Shown piece by piece: positions 9,162-16,712 of a stretch of DNA of 64,000 nucleotides. Both the position numbers and the translations under genes were made by a program. Source of the DNA: Vibrio gelatinilyticus (GTDB lineage Bacteria > Pseudomonadota > Gammaproteobacteria > Enterobacterales > Vibrionaceae); contig NZ_JAJNNZ010000006.1 in the NCBI RefSeq assembly GCF_022836845.1, positions 124,001 through 188,000 of the forward strand. The letters are read 5' to 3'. Numbering within the stretch: the stretch's first letter is position 1; each line of letters begins with the position of its first letter. A model generated the notes under the pieces. The model ran no database searches. It was not told where the DNA came from and saw only the letters and a program-made list of their open reading frames with translations.

Positions 9162-10148
9162 ATGTCGTCATCCCTATCTATGCTCTACACTTACGACTAT
9201 GTTTTGGCGATGAGGTCTCAAACCATTTTTCGTTTATTGCTTATTGTCCTTCCCGCCTTTTTCTTAGGACTTTTCTATTGGGCAACTTCACCTTGGTGGT
9301 TGGAGAACCTCAGTTCGTTTTATCGATATCTCGGGTTGTATTTTTTTGCGATTGCCGGACTGTTTTTTGTTCGAGCTGACTATAGACATACGACACTTTG
9401 TCTTTTAATTGCTGGGTTTGGGTATTTCTTTATCTTTCCCGAAGAGCGCAAGAAAAAAGATTGTGCTCGAGCTAACACATTGCTTCAATACAATCTTTTT
9501 TACGATAACAAGCGTTTGGATCTCTTTGTTAGTAGAGTGGAAGAGATTCAATCTGACTTATTGGTCCTACAAGAAGTCTCACCACAGCACGGTCACCAAT
9601 TAGCTGCGCTCAAACAAACTTACCCTTTTACGTTTGGCGGGCAACCGGCAGTAGGCTACCCAAGTGGACAGATGTTACTGAGTCGCAAGCCGTTATATGG
9701 GACAAACGTGTTAACGACGCCTAATGGACATAAGATCATTCAAACGGTTTGGCGAGCAGAGGAGGGTGTAGAAGTATTTGTCGTCGCGTTCCACCCTCCG
9801 TCACCACGTAATGAAGAACTCTGGCATCAACGTAATGCGGTTATAAATACCGCGCTGAAATTGGCAGAGCGGTCTCCTTTAGAAACTACTTTGCTTGTTG
9901 GTGACTTCAATCTTGCTTCTAGCACGAGGCGCTATCGTGATATCGCAAGAAATTTTCAATCTGCCCCAGTCAATACCTGGCCAGTATTTCTAAAGAACTG
10001 GGATATTCCGGTATGGCCAATAGTGGCTTTAGACCATCTTCTCTTATCCGTAAATAATAAAAATAACCGAATTTGCAGTAGGGAGGCTCTTACCGGAATC
10101 AAAGGTTCTGATCACTACCCGGTTTTAACGACGATTTCGCTGGAATAA
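9162..10148 (+). CDS. Endonuclease/exonuclease/phosphatase-family protein with N-terminal membrane helices
   Basis: Two or three hydrophobic helices in the first 95 residues are followed by an EEP-fold domain. It shows LLQYNLFY, LQEV (Mg-binding Glu), VGDFNLASS (catalytic Asp and Asn), ALDHLLLS and GSDHYPV (final Asp-His), so the active site looks complete. By family the domain may act on phosphodiesters such as nucleic acid or phosphoinositide-like lipids; the substrate is unknown. The helices suggest that the domain faces the periplasm. Two starts are possible: the ATG at 9162, with AAAGGG four bases ahead, or the ATG at 9210 (residue 17), without a clear ribosome site. It runs divergently from the glycan cluster. 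Confidence 0.85.
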   Translation: MSSSLSMLYTYDYVLAMRSQTIFRLLLIVLPAFFLGLFYWATSPWWLENLSSFYRYLGLYFFAIAGLFFVRADYRHTTLCLLIAGFGYFFIFPEERKKKDCARANTLLQYNLFYDNKRLDLFVSRVEEIQSDLLVLQEVSPQHGHQLAALKQTYPFTFGGQPAVGYPSGQMLLSRKPLYGTNVLTTPNGHKIIQTVWRAEEGVEVFVVAFHPPSPRNEELWHQRNAVINTALKLAERSPLETTLLVGDFNLASSTRRYRDIARNFQSAPVNTWPVFLKNWDIPVWPIVALDHLLLSVNNKNNRICSREALTGIKGSDHYPVLTTISLE

Positions 10149-10170
10149 AAAAGGCGCCTCGTAGGCGCCT
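10147..10170 (-). terminator. Terminator of the yjdM-like gene
   Basis: AGGCGCC and GGCGCCT form a stem with loop TCGTA, followed on the minus strand by six T. It begins inside the stop region of the convergent EEP gene and may stop both transcripts, although the plus-side T tract is weak. Confidence 0.85.
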
Positions 10171-10187
10171 AAATCACAACGTAATCA

Positions 10188-10754
10188 TTACTTTTTACGA
10201 CAGAACTCTGCGATGACATACATAGACTGGCCACCGTTTGTTTTACCAGATACAAGTCTCGGATCATCGCCAAGACTGATACCGCGGATCACAGTACCTT
10301 GTTTAATAACCTGGTTTGTCCCTTTAACCGGAAGGTCCTTTATGACGGTTACGTCGTCACCTTTTTTCAATTCAACGCCATTCACGTCGCGTGGCTTTTC
10401 AGCATCGTCGTCCATGCCGATTTCTGCCCACTTAGCGATGTCTTCTTCTAGATACATCATCTCAAGCAAGTCTTGCGCCCAGCTCTCAGCTGAAAGGTGC
10501 TTAAGCTGTCGCCATGCCGTTACTTGAACAGGTGCAACTTGGCTCCACATACTGTCATTAAGACAACGCCAGTGGTTTACGTCCATCGTTGCGGGGTCTT
10601 CAACTTGGCTCTTACACGTTTCACAAAGCATGATGGCGTGATCCACCGTTACGTTTGAGTGCGGTGCAACAACGTATGGAGTAAGTGTGGTTTGCGCTGA
10701 ACATAATTCACATTTATTTTCGCAGCGCTCAAGCAAAGTTGCTTCAGTAGACAT
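10188..10754 (-). CDS. yjdM: PhnA/YjdM-family zinc-ribbon protein
   Basis: A 188-residue cytoplasmic protein. The N-terminus carries a zinc-ribbon-like pair of cysteine motifs (CELC and CETC). The C-terminal 75 residues are the PhnA domain, with KKGDDVTVIKDLPVKG and QGTVIRGISL. The E. coli relative lies near the phosphonate genes but is not needed for phosphonate breakdown, so the old alkylphosphonate label says little and the function is open. The start is the ATG at 10754 with AAGGT about five bases ahead; the ATG two codons earlier is too close to that site. It stands alone with its own terminator. Confidence 0.9.
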   Translation of the reverse strand: MSTEATLLERCENKCELCSAQTTLTPYVVAPHSNVTVDHAIMLCETCKSQVEDPATMDVNHWRCLNDSMWSQVAPVQVTAWRQLKHLSAESWAQDLLEMMYLEEDIAKWAEIGMDDDAEKPRDVNGVELKKGDDVTVIKDLPVKGTNQVIKQGTVIRGISLGDDPRLVSGKTNGGQSMYVIAEFCRKK

Positions 10755-10921
10755 AATCATACCTTTATTAACTGGGTTGCTAAAAATGCAACCTTAAACA
10801 ATTTAGTTACCCGATTATTAGACTCAATCTGGGTTTTATAGGCGCGCATTATACATGGTTTTGCTTAGATGTGTGATGTTAGCTTACCTCTATAATGGCT
10901 CTAAGTGGATAGTTCGCTCAT

Positions 10922-11719
10922 TTAAGGAGCAGAACAAACAGGGCGTTTAGCGTTGTATGCGGGCAATGCGTTTGCTTTTGCAGTGAGCTCGCTAATTCGC
11001 GTACTATGAGATGGATGAGTAGACAGTAATTCCGGAGGCTGAGATCCCCCAGAGGCTTTACTCATGTTTTTCCAAAGCTCGATACTTTGATATGGGTCGA
11101 AACCACTTTTGGCCATCAACTCTAGCCCCACGATATCAGCCTCGGATTCTTGAGTTCGACCGTAGGGTAAGATGACGCCGTATTGCACTCCTAAGCCGAG
11201 CGCAGCCATTGTCACGTTCTGATACTGAGCGTAATCTGAAGCGCCTATTGCGACGCTCGTGATTTGTAAACCCGTGTTGGCAAGCTGGCTTTGTGACATG
11301 CGTTCGTTACTGTGATCCGCAAGAACGTGAGCGATTTCATGTCCAATGACCGTTGCGAGTTGATCAGGGGTTTTGGCTACCTTGAGTAACCCTGTATAGA
11401 CGCCAATTTTGCCACCTGGCAGAGCAAATGCGTTGACCTGATCACTGTCAAATACCACCACCTCCCAATCAGTAAACTCAGGCTGTGGTGGAACATGGCT
11501 TGTGATGCTTTTCGTTACACATTGAACGTATGCATTGGTCAACTCATCAGTACTAATTTTTTCTTGTTTTTTCATTTGTTCAAAGGACTGTGTACCAAGT
11601 TGGCTCATCTGAACGTCAGAAAAAAGTATCAATTGATTTCGACCTGTTGGGGAAGACGCACAGGCGGTAATGAGGGCAGAACACAAGATTAGCGAGTTTG
11701 TTTTCATCCTTGTCAACAT
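10922..11719 (-). CDS. M48-family metalloprotease lipoprotein (LoiP/YcaL-like)
   Basis: An outer-membrane or periplasmic lipoprotein protease of 265 residues. The lipobox LITAC puts the lipidated Cys at residue 20. The zinc site is HEIAH (127-131), with the third ligand in the later ESEADIVGLE motif. It is the single-domain M48C type, without TPR repeats, and such enzymes act in envelope protein quality control. The start is placed at the ATG at 11719, which has AGGA eight bases ahead; the ATG at 11707 has its AAGG too close, and the frame also runs further upstream. It is divergent from menI, about 100 bases away. Confidence 0.9.
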   Translation of the reverse strand: MLTRMKTNSLILCSALITACASSPTGRNQLILFSDVQMSQLGTQSFEQMKKQEKISTDELTNAYVQCVTKSITSHVPPQPEFTDWEVVVFDSDQVNAFALPGGKIGVYTGLLKVAKTPDQLATVIGHEIAHVLADHSNERMSQSQLANTGLQITSVAIGASDYAQYQNVTMAALGLGVQYGVILPYGRTQESEADIVGLELMAKSGFDPYQSIELWKNMSKASGGSQPPELLSTHPSHSTRISELTAKANALPAYNAKRPVCSAP

Positions 11720-11823
11720 ATTAGCTTTCCTAAGCAAAAAATGAGTTTAATAAATTGCGATTGCCTTGACCTCTAAAAGGGGGCATGATCTTCAACACCC
11801 TTAGCTAAGTATAGGATTTATAG

Positions 11824-12258
11824 ATGAGTATTTGGAAGCAGAATTTTTCTCTGGATACCCTAAATCAAACCTCAAAGAACACTTTAGTCGAGCATTTGCA
11901 GATTGAATATACGGATTTCGATGACCAATCGATTACTGGCAGAATGCCCGTCTGTCAGTTAACCCACCAACCACTTGGGATGTTGCACGGAGGGGCGTCA
12001 GTCGTCTTAGCCGAGACACTCGGGTCTGTTGCTGCTAATTTTTGTGTGAGTGAGGATCACTTCTGTGTTGGCTTAGATATCAACGCAAATCACGTAAGGG
12101 CAATGCGCAGTGGCTTTGTTTATGGTACGGCTAAACCGCTGCACTTGGGCGTTTCCACACAAATTTGGCAAATTGATATTGTTGATGATAAGTCACGACT
12201 CGTCTGTACAAGTCGTTTAACGATTGCAGTGAAAAAGAATAAGAGAAAGCAATCATGA
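11824..12258 (+). CDS. menI: 1,4-dihydroxy-2-naphthoyl-CoA hydrolase (hotdog thioesterase)
   Basis: This hotdog-fold thioesterase releases 1,4-dihydroxy-2-naphthoate from its CoA ester in menaquinone synthesis. It aligns along its length with E. coli MenI (YdiI), with the core LGMLHGGASVVLAETLGS containing the catalytic E64, then LDINANHVR and KPLHLGVSTQIWQI. The 144-residue length is slightly longer than the E. coli protein because of a basic C-terminal tail. It is followed by the DUF3389-like gene with an ATGA overlap, so the two are probably co-translated. MenI has some promiscuity, so other acyl-CoA substrates remain possible. Confidence 0.9.
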   Translation: MSIWKQNFSLDTLNQTSKNTLVEHLQIEYTDFDDQSITGRMPVCQLTHQPLGMLHGGASVVLAETLGSVAANFCVSEDHFCVGLDINANHVRAMRSGFVYGTAKPLHLGVSTQIWQIDIVDDKSRLVCTSRLTIAVKKNKRKQS

Positions 12259-12488
12259 TGGTCGAATTTAGCCAGGGCAAGATCATTGTTACGCCCCATG
12301 AAATCGTCATTCGGTTAGTGGACACTGGTGTGACCGTTCAATCACAAAATGATGCTGTGCAGTTGATTTTGGGCGCTAACGTCATTTCAGCGAATGGCTC
12401 TGAGTGCAAATGGTCCGTTCGCGTTGACTCGGAAAAGCAACTAAATGACATCGCCACAGCAATGGGTATCGATACAATCAAAATCTAA
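12255..12488 (+). CDS. Small conserved protein, DUF3389-like
   Basis: A 77-residue protein with alternating beta-type hydrophobic stretches and no cysteine pair, signal or membrane helix. Its opening (VEFSQGKIIVTPHEIVIR) resembles what I recall of the vibrio family DUF3389; that assignment is from memory. Its first ATG overlaps the menI stop codon (ATGA), so it depends on menI for transcription and probably for translation. The function is unknown, and the linkage gives only a weak hint of a thioesterase-associated role. Confidence 0.7.
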   Translation: MMVEFSQGKIIVTPHEIVIRLVDTGVTVQSQNDAVQLILGANVISANGSECKWSVRVDSEKQLNDIATAMGIDTIKI

Positions 12489-12564
12489 TACTGTACCGAG
12501 TTGTTTTGAACTGGAAAACCCCAAGTATCCTTGCCATTTTAATCTTTAAAGAGGAAACTACTAT

Positions 12565-12573
12565 TATGAATTG
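12565..12573 (+). other. Start-stop mini reading frame ahead of sgrR
   Basis: AGAGGA lies ten bases before ATG-AAT-TGA. This good ribosome site leads into a two-codon frame just before the sgrR coding region. The in-frame TTG at 12571 overlaps it and could be the true sgrR start. Confidence 0.35.
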
Positions 12574-12594
12574 AAATTGGTTTTTTCCCCCTTT

Positions 12595-14313
12595 ATGAGT
12601 AGCCCTAGACTTCGCAAGCAGTTTGAAACACTTTTTGAACATTTTTCTGGCCAAAATTCAGGAACCCAGCTCGATGATGTAACAGAAATATTATTCTGTA
12701 CGCGTAGAAATGCGCGTATCGTTCTGAATAAACTTGAAGAAGAAGGGTGGATTGAGTGGCACCCAGCAGCTGGTCGTGGAAAGCTGTCTCAGTTGGTCTT
12801 TAAGCAAAACAGACATGAAGTTGGAGAGACATTAGCTAGGCGTTATCTCGATGAAGGGAAAATAGGCCATGCACTCAATGTTCTCGATAAAGACGTAAGT
12901 CGTCTAACCAATGCGATTCAAAATTATCTGGGGTTGCAGCAACATAATGGTAAACAGGTTATACGGTTACCGTACTACCGACCGCTAACCATGCTTAATC
13001 CAACGAAAGCGTTGAGACGCTCGGAGCTCCATATTGCACGGCAAATTTTTAGTGGATTAACCAAACTCGATGAAAATGAGCAAATTCAACCAGACCTAGC
13101 CCATCACTGGCAATTGGTAACCCCTTTGCAATGGCGATTCTATATAAGGCCGGGAGTTCGATTTCATAATGGAGAAGTTCTCACGGTCGAACATATCATT
13201 GAAAGTCTTAACGCATTAAAGTCGACCAATCTTTTCTGTCATATAAATAAAGTGACGACTGGTACGTCTTGGGTTGTCGATATTCACCTAAATAGCGAAG
13301 ATCACCATCTTCCTGTTTTGCTCGCCGAGCTTAGCGCAAAAGTACTGCCACCTACGTCAATGAGAAGCGATGACTTTGACTTATTTCCAATAGGAACCGG
13401 CCCTTATCGCGTCGATAGTAATGATGATAAACGGTTGGTATTGTCAGCTTTTGATGGCTACTTCGGATATCGGCCTTTGCTTGATACTGTAGAAGTTTGG
13501 GTGATCGATAAAACACACTCTTCTCTAGTATTTCCCACACTCGCAGACCCAATTCCTAATGAAAAGACAAGGCAGCATGAGTTAGTTGATCTCGATCCTG
13601 GCTGTACTTATCTACTTTTAAATAAGTTGAAAGGGGTGGCAAAGGACGACAGGTGGGCTCGATATTTGTCGGGTAAACTTAATTCATTATCTTTGTATAA
13701 AAAACTACCTGAAGATGTCATAAACGAACTTGGGTTAATTCCAGCTCATGGTCTTAAGCCTGGGTGGTATCACCAGCCGAAATTTAACGATGTCGTGGAT
13801 GTTAATGAACTGAAAAAACTTGAAAGGCCAGTGTATATCGCATATTACGCGCAACATCCAACGTTTCCGGTGATTGCACAATGTGTAGCGTCACTGCTTT
13901 CTGAAGATGGTATTAAAGTGGAGTTTATTAAGTACGATTTACAAAGCCCAAAAAGTGAAGAAGTCGATATTTGGATTCAGCCTATGGGAATTGCGACTCG
14001 AAGAGAGGATGCGATCGCCGGTTGGTTATTAGACTACAGTGACATAGAGAAAATGGCGAATACAGATGATTTCTTGCGTTGGAGCCGTCTTATCAACGAT
14101 TGGAGACAAGAGTCTGAAAAGCCTTTCCCAGCAAGAGAAATCAGTCGTGATCTTATCGAGCAAATTCAAATCATTCCAATGTTTCATTGCTGGATGGGGA
14201 TAAGTCATGACCATTGTGGGACATTACAAAACGCCAAATGTAACGCATTGGGCTGGTTCGATTTTAGTAAAGTATGGGTCAAGCCTGAAACAACGGAGGC
14301 GCTAGATGGCTAA
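12595..14313 (+). CDS. sgrR: SgrR-family transcriptional regulator with solute-binding-like domain
   Basis: Residues 1-110 are the SgrR winged-helix DNA-binding region (SSPRLRKQFETLF, then CTRRNARIVLNKLEEEGWIEW). The rest is an oligopeptide-binding-protein-like domain (LRRSELHIARQIFSGLTKL, HHWQLVTPLQWRFYIRPGVRF). E. coli SgrR senses sugar-phosphate stress and activates the sRNA SgrS and a sugar exporter gene; no sgrS-like sequence is evident here, so the regulon may differ. The start is set by alignment to the MSSPRLRKQ end at 12595. No ribosome site lies directly ahead, and a TTG at 12571 is the alternative. It overlaps the next gene by eight bases. Confidence 0.85.
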   Translation: MSSPRLRKQFETLFEHFSGQNSGTQLDDVTEILFCTRRNARIVLNKLEEEGWIEWHPAAGRGKLSQLVFKQNRHEVGETLARRYLDEGKIGHALNVLDKDVSRLTNAIQNYLGLQQHNGKQVIRLPYYRPLTMLNPTKALRRSELHIARQIFSGLTKLDENEQIQPDLAHHWQLVTPLQWRFYIRPGVRFHNGEVLTVEHIIESLNALKSTNLFCHINKVTTGTSWVVDIHLNSEDHHLPVLLAELSAKVLPPTSMRSDDFDLFPIGTGPYRVDSNDDKRLVLSAFDGYFGYRPLLDTVEVWVIDKTHSSLVFPTLADPIPNEKTRQHELVDLDPGCTYLLLNKLKGVAKDDRWARYLSGKLNSLSLYKKLPEDVINELGLIPAHGLKPGWYHQPKFNDVVDVNELKKLERPVYIAYYAQHPTFPVIAQCVASLLSEDGIKVEFIKYDLQSPKSEEVDIWIQPMGIATRREDAIAGWLLDYSDIEKMANTDDFLRWSRLINDWRQESEKPFPAREISRDLIEQIQIIPMFHCWMGISHDHCGTLQNAKCNALGWFDFSKVWVKPETTEALDG

Positions 14314-14557
14314 ACCCAACAAAAAGGGCCCAAGCAAAAGTGTCGATATATATTGTGCAAAGTGTGGTGAAAAGCTTTACCGCTATCGTAAAGGTGGCAA
14401 AGGTGCGCTGGTAAAGTGTTTTAAAGAGCGGATCACAGAGGATTACACATCTAACCTAGGAGTTTGCCCAAGCTGTAATTCCGTTTTTGGGCGAGATACG
14501 TTAGTTCGAGGAACACCAGCTATCAAAATAGTAGGTGGAAAAACAAGGATGAAATAA
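14306..14557 (+). CDS. Small zinc-ribbon-like protein (83 aa)
   Basis: An 83-residue basic protein with two cysteine knuckles, CAKC near residue 17 and CPSC near 54, that could bind one zinc ion. The ends are lysine-rich. I do not recognise a named family. It overlaps the end of sgrR by eight bases and lies five bases before cutA, so the three are probably one transcript. Nucleic-acid or RNA-polymerase contact would be typical for such a ribbon, but that is only inference. Confidence 0.75.
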   Translation: MAKPNKKGPSKSVDIYCAKCGEKLYRYRKGGKGALVKCFKERITEDYTSNLGVCPSCNSVFGRDTLVRGTPAIKIVGGKTRMK

Positions 14558-14561
14558 CGAT

Positions 14562-14897
14562 ATGGTAAAGGAAAGCAAACCAAGCGATGTCATTGTCGTG
14601 CTGACTACGACCGAAAACAGCCTGCAAGCGAAGGTCATCATTAATGCTCTTCTGGAGTCTAGGCTCGCAGCGTGTATTCAAACACAGCAAATCGACAGCC
14701 ACTACGTTTGGCAAAGCGAATTGTGCAACAGTCAGGAAGTGCTGTTAACGATCAAGACATTAAATCATTCTTACGAGGAAGTTGAGAAGACGATACTCCG
14801 CCACCACCCATATGACGTACCTCAGATTGTCGCGCTGCCAATAGAGCACGGTTTATCGAGCTATCTTGATTGGGTGAAAAGCAACGTCTCAAATTGA
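14562..14897 (+). CDS. cutA: CutA divalent-cation tolerance protein
   Basis: A 111-residue PII-like trimeric protein. Family landmarks are the opening strand VIVVLTTTEN, ARLAACIQ-type turn (here SRLAACIQTQQI), SHYVWQSEL, LLTIKT and the closing HPYDVPQIVALPIEHG. CutA was named from copper sensitivity in E. coli but its molecular role is unsettled. It lies four bases after the zinc-ribbon gene. Confidence 0.92.
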   Translation: MVKESKPSDVIVVLTTTENSLQAKVIINALLESRLAACIQTQQIDSHYVWQSELCNSQEVLLTIKTLNHSYEEVEKTILRHHPYDVPQIVALPIEHGLSSYLDWVKSNVSN

Positions 14898-15097
14898 ATT
14901 GGAGCGGCTTCATGACATTTATTAAAATTAGAAGTAACCGAGTTAAAGGTGTATTGAATATGGTCTTTGGCTGCTCGGTGTGTTCTGTCTCACATTATCT
15001 GTGAGATTTAAATTCACTTTTCAGAAAATATTTGATTTGGACTTAACGTAATTCTAACATTGGACTGTAATGGCTCACAAATAAAAAGTAGAAGCAG

Positions 15098-15937
15098 ATG
15101 AAATTAGAAACCGTTGATTACCGAGATCACGATGCCGCTGAAAAATTTGTCACATCTTTAAAGGAAACTGGCTTTGGTGTACTGAAAAACCACCCAATAC
15201 CTAAAGAGCTGGTTGATTCAATTTATAATAATTGGCAGGCGTTTTTCCTGAGCACGGATAAAGCGAAGTACCAGTTCAACGTAGAAACACAAGACGGTTA
15301 CTTTCCACCTGATGTTTCGGAAGTAGCTAAAGGGCATACCGTTAAAGATATTAAAGAATATTTCCATATCTATCCTTGGGGCCAAATTCCCGATTTATTA
15401 CGCGACGAGATTCTAGAGTACTATCGTCTGGCGAATCAGTTTGCAGAAGAGCTACTTTCCTGGGTTGAAGAGTACGCGCCACAAGATGTTAAAGAGCACT
15501 TTTCAATAAGGCTTCCAGAAATGATCGAAGGAAGCGATAAAACTCTATTGAGAGTACTGCACTACCCGCCGATGACTGGTGACGAGGAGCCTGGCGCGAT
15601 TCGAGCAGCCGCTCATGAAGATATTAACTTATTAACGGTACTTCCAGCATCTAATGAGCCAGGTTTGCAAGTATTAAGTAAAGAAGGTGACTGGCTTGAT
15701 GTACCTTGCGATTTTGGTAGCTTGATCATTAATGTGGGTGACATGCTACAGGAAGCATCAAGCGGCTATTACCCTTCAACGACTCATCGAGTCGTTAACC
15801 CTACTGGCAAAAGACAAGACAACTCACGAATCTCACTGCCTTTATTTTTACATCCAAAGCCGGAGGTTGTGTTGTCACAAAGGTATACAGCAGATAGCTA
15901 CTTAATGGAGCGCTTAAGAGAATTAGGGGTTATCTAA
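15098..15937 (+). CDS. 2-oxoglutarate/Fe(II) oxygenase, isopenicillin N synthase family
   Basis: A 279-residue non-heme iron enzyme. The iron triad is H173 and D175 (AAHEDINLLTVL) with H230 (STTHRVVNP); R244 and S246 (NSRISLPLF) bind the oxoglutarate carboxylate. The N-terminal region (GFGVLKNHPIP) is the DIOX_N part. Relatives include flavone synthases, ethylene-forming enzymes and many bacterial members of unknown substrate; nothing nearby points to a pathway. It stands alone, with a terminator directly after it and a 200-base upstream spacer that presumably holds its promoter. Confidence 0.88.
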   Translation: MKLETVDYRDHDAAEKFVTSLKETGFGVLKNHPIPKELVDSIYNNWQAFFLSTDKAKYQFNVETQDGYFPPDVSEVAKGHTVKDIKEYFHIYPWGQIPDLLRDEILEYYRLANQFAEELLSWVEEYAPQDVKEHFSIRLPEMIEGSDKTLLRVLHYPPMTGDEEPGAIRAAAHEDINLLTVLPASNEPGLQVLSKEGDWLDVPCDFGSLIINVGDMLQEASSGYYPSTTHRVVNPTGKRQDNSRISLPLFLHPKPEVVLSQRYTADSYLMERLRELGVI

Positions 15938-15942
15938 CATGT

Positions 15943-15972
15943 AAAGGCCAGCAATTGGATTTGCTGGCCTTT
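15943..15972 (+). terminator. Hairpin terminator after the oxygenase gene
   Basis: A perfect 12-bp stem (AAAGGCCAGCAA with TTGCTGGCCTTT, loop TTGGAT) starts six bases after the stop. The T tract is only three bases, so termination may be partial. Confidence 0.75.
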
Positions 15973-16065
15973 GGGACCAACGTATCTGTTCAACATGATT
16001 CTTATTAGATTGGTTTTTCTATCTGCTAACATTAGCAAATAAGCGTGAGAGTATTGAGAAGATTT

Positions 16066-16680
16066 ATGACCCAAAGAACCACAGATTTATCCGCAAGTTA
16101 TTCCTCTGAAAATCCGTTAATTTGGTCTATCCTAAAAATCCTTCGACATAACCCTAGTGGATGGAAAATCCATACGCTCGCGAGTAAGCTTTCAGAAAAG
16201 GGCATGATTCCGGTATTAGACCATAGCTCTGAAAAAGATCTATTCAAACGAAATTTTCTGTTAATGAATGCGCTTTATCAGCTTCAAGAGTTGTTGTTCC
16301 CTAAGCAGTGGCTCAATGTTGAGTCTATGGAGATCGAACTCATGCGATTTCATCCGGTTAGCCACTCAATCGCGGTTAATGATCCAATGCGAGAGTACTA
16401 TATGGATTGGGGGCACTATGAAGCAGATGAGACGGAAATAAAACGTCTACTGAATCAGTTCTGGACTCGTTATAGAGAGCACGTTGGTATAGGTGAGGTG
16501 ACAATGTCACGCAAATTGGCTTTGGACATCTTCGAACTCGATGAATGGGCAACCGAAAGGGATATACGAAAATCTTGGAGAAAGCTTGCACTGAAGTGGC
16601 ACCCAGACAGAGAAGGTGGTGATGAGAGTGAGTTTCGTGAAGCTTGTGAAGCATGGTCAGTATTAAGAGGGGGGAACTAA
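16066..16680 (+). CDS. DnaJ-domain co-chaperone-like protein
   Basis: The C-terminal 60 residues are a J domain with helix II, the HPD loop (LKWHPDREGG) and helix III. The first 140 residues match the N-terminal region found in DnaJ-related proteins of marine gammaproteobacteria (PF12339 type, from memory). There is no G/F-rich linker or zinc domain, so it is a type III J protein likely to stimulate a DnaK-type ATPase for a specific client. The ATG at 16066 is preferred, with GAGAAG four bases ahead; a GTG 21 bases upstream has no ribosome site. Confidence 0.85.
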   Translation: MTQRTTDLSASYSSENPLIWSILKILRHNPSGWKIHTLASKLSEKGMIPVLDHSSEKDLFKRNFLLMNALYQLQELLFPKQWLNVESMEIELMRFHPVSHSIAVNDPMREYYMDWGHYEADETEIKRLLNQFWTRYREHVGIGEVTMSRKLALDIFELDEWATERDIRKSWRKLALKWHPDREGGDESEFREACEAWSVLRGGN

Positions 16681-16690
16681 TCCCCCCTCT
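16666..16690. terminator. Shared convergent terminator
   Basis: A perfect 10-bp G/C-rich stem (AGAGGGGGGA with TCCCCCCTCT, loop ACTAA) spans the stop codon of the DnaJ gene and lies 23 bases from the end of the opposing ATPase gene. The T tracts are short on both sides. Confidence 0.7.
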
Positions 16691-16712
16691 GTTTGATTAT
16701 TGACGGATTGGA

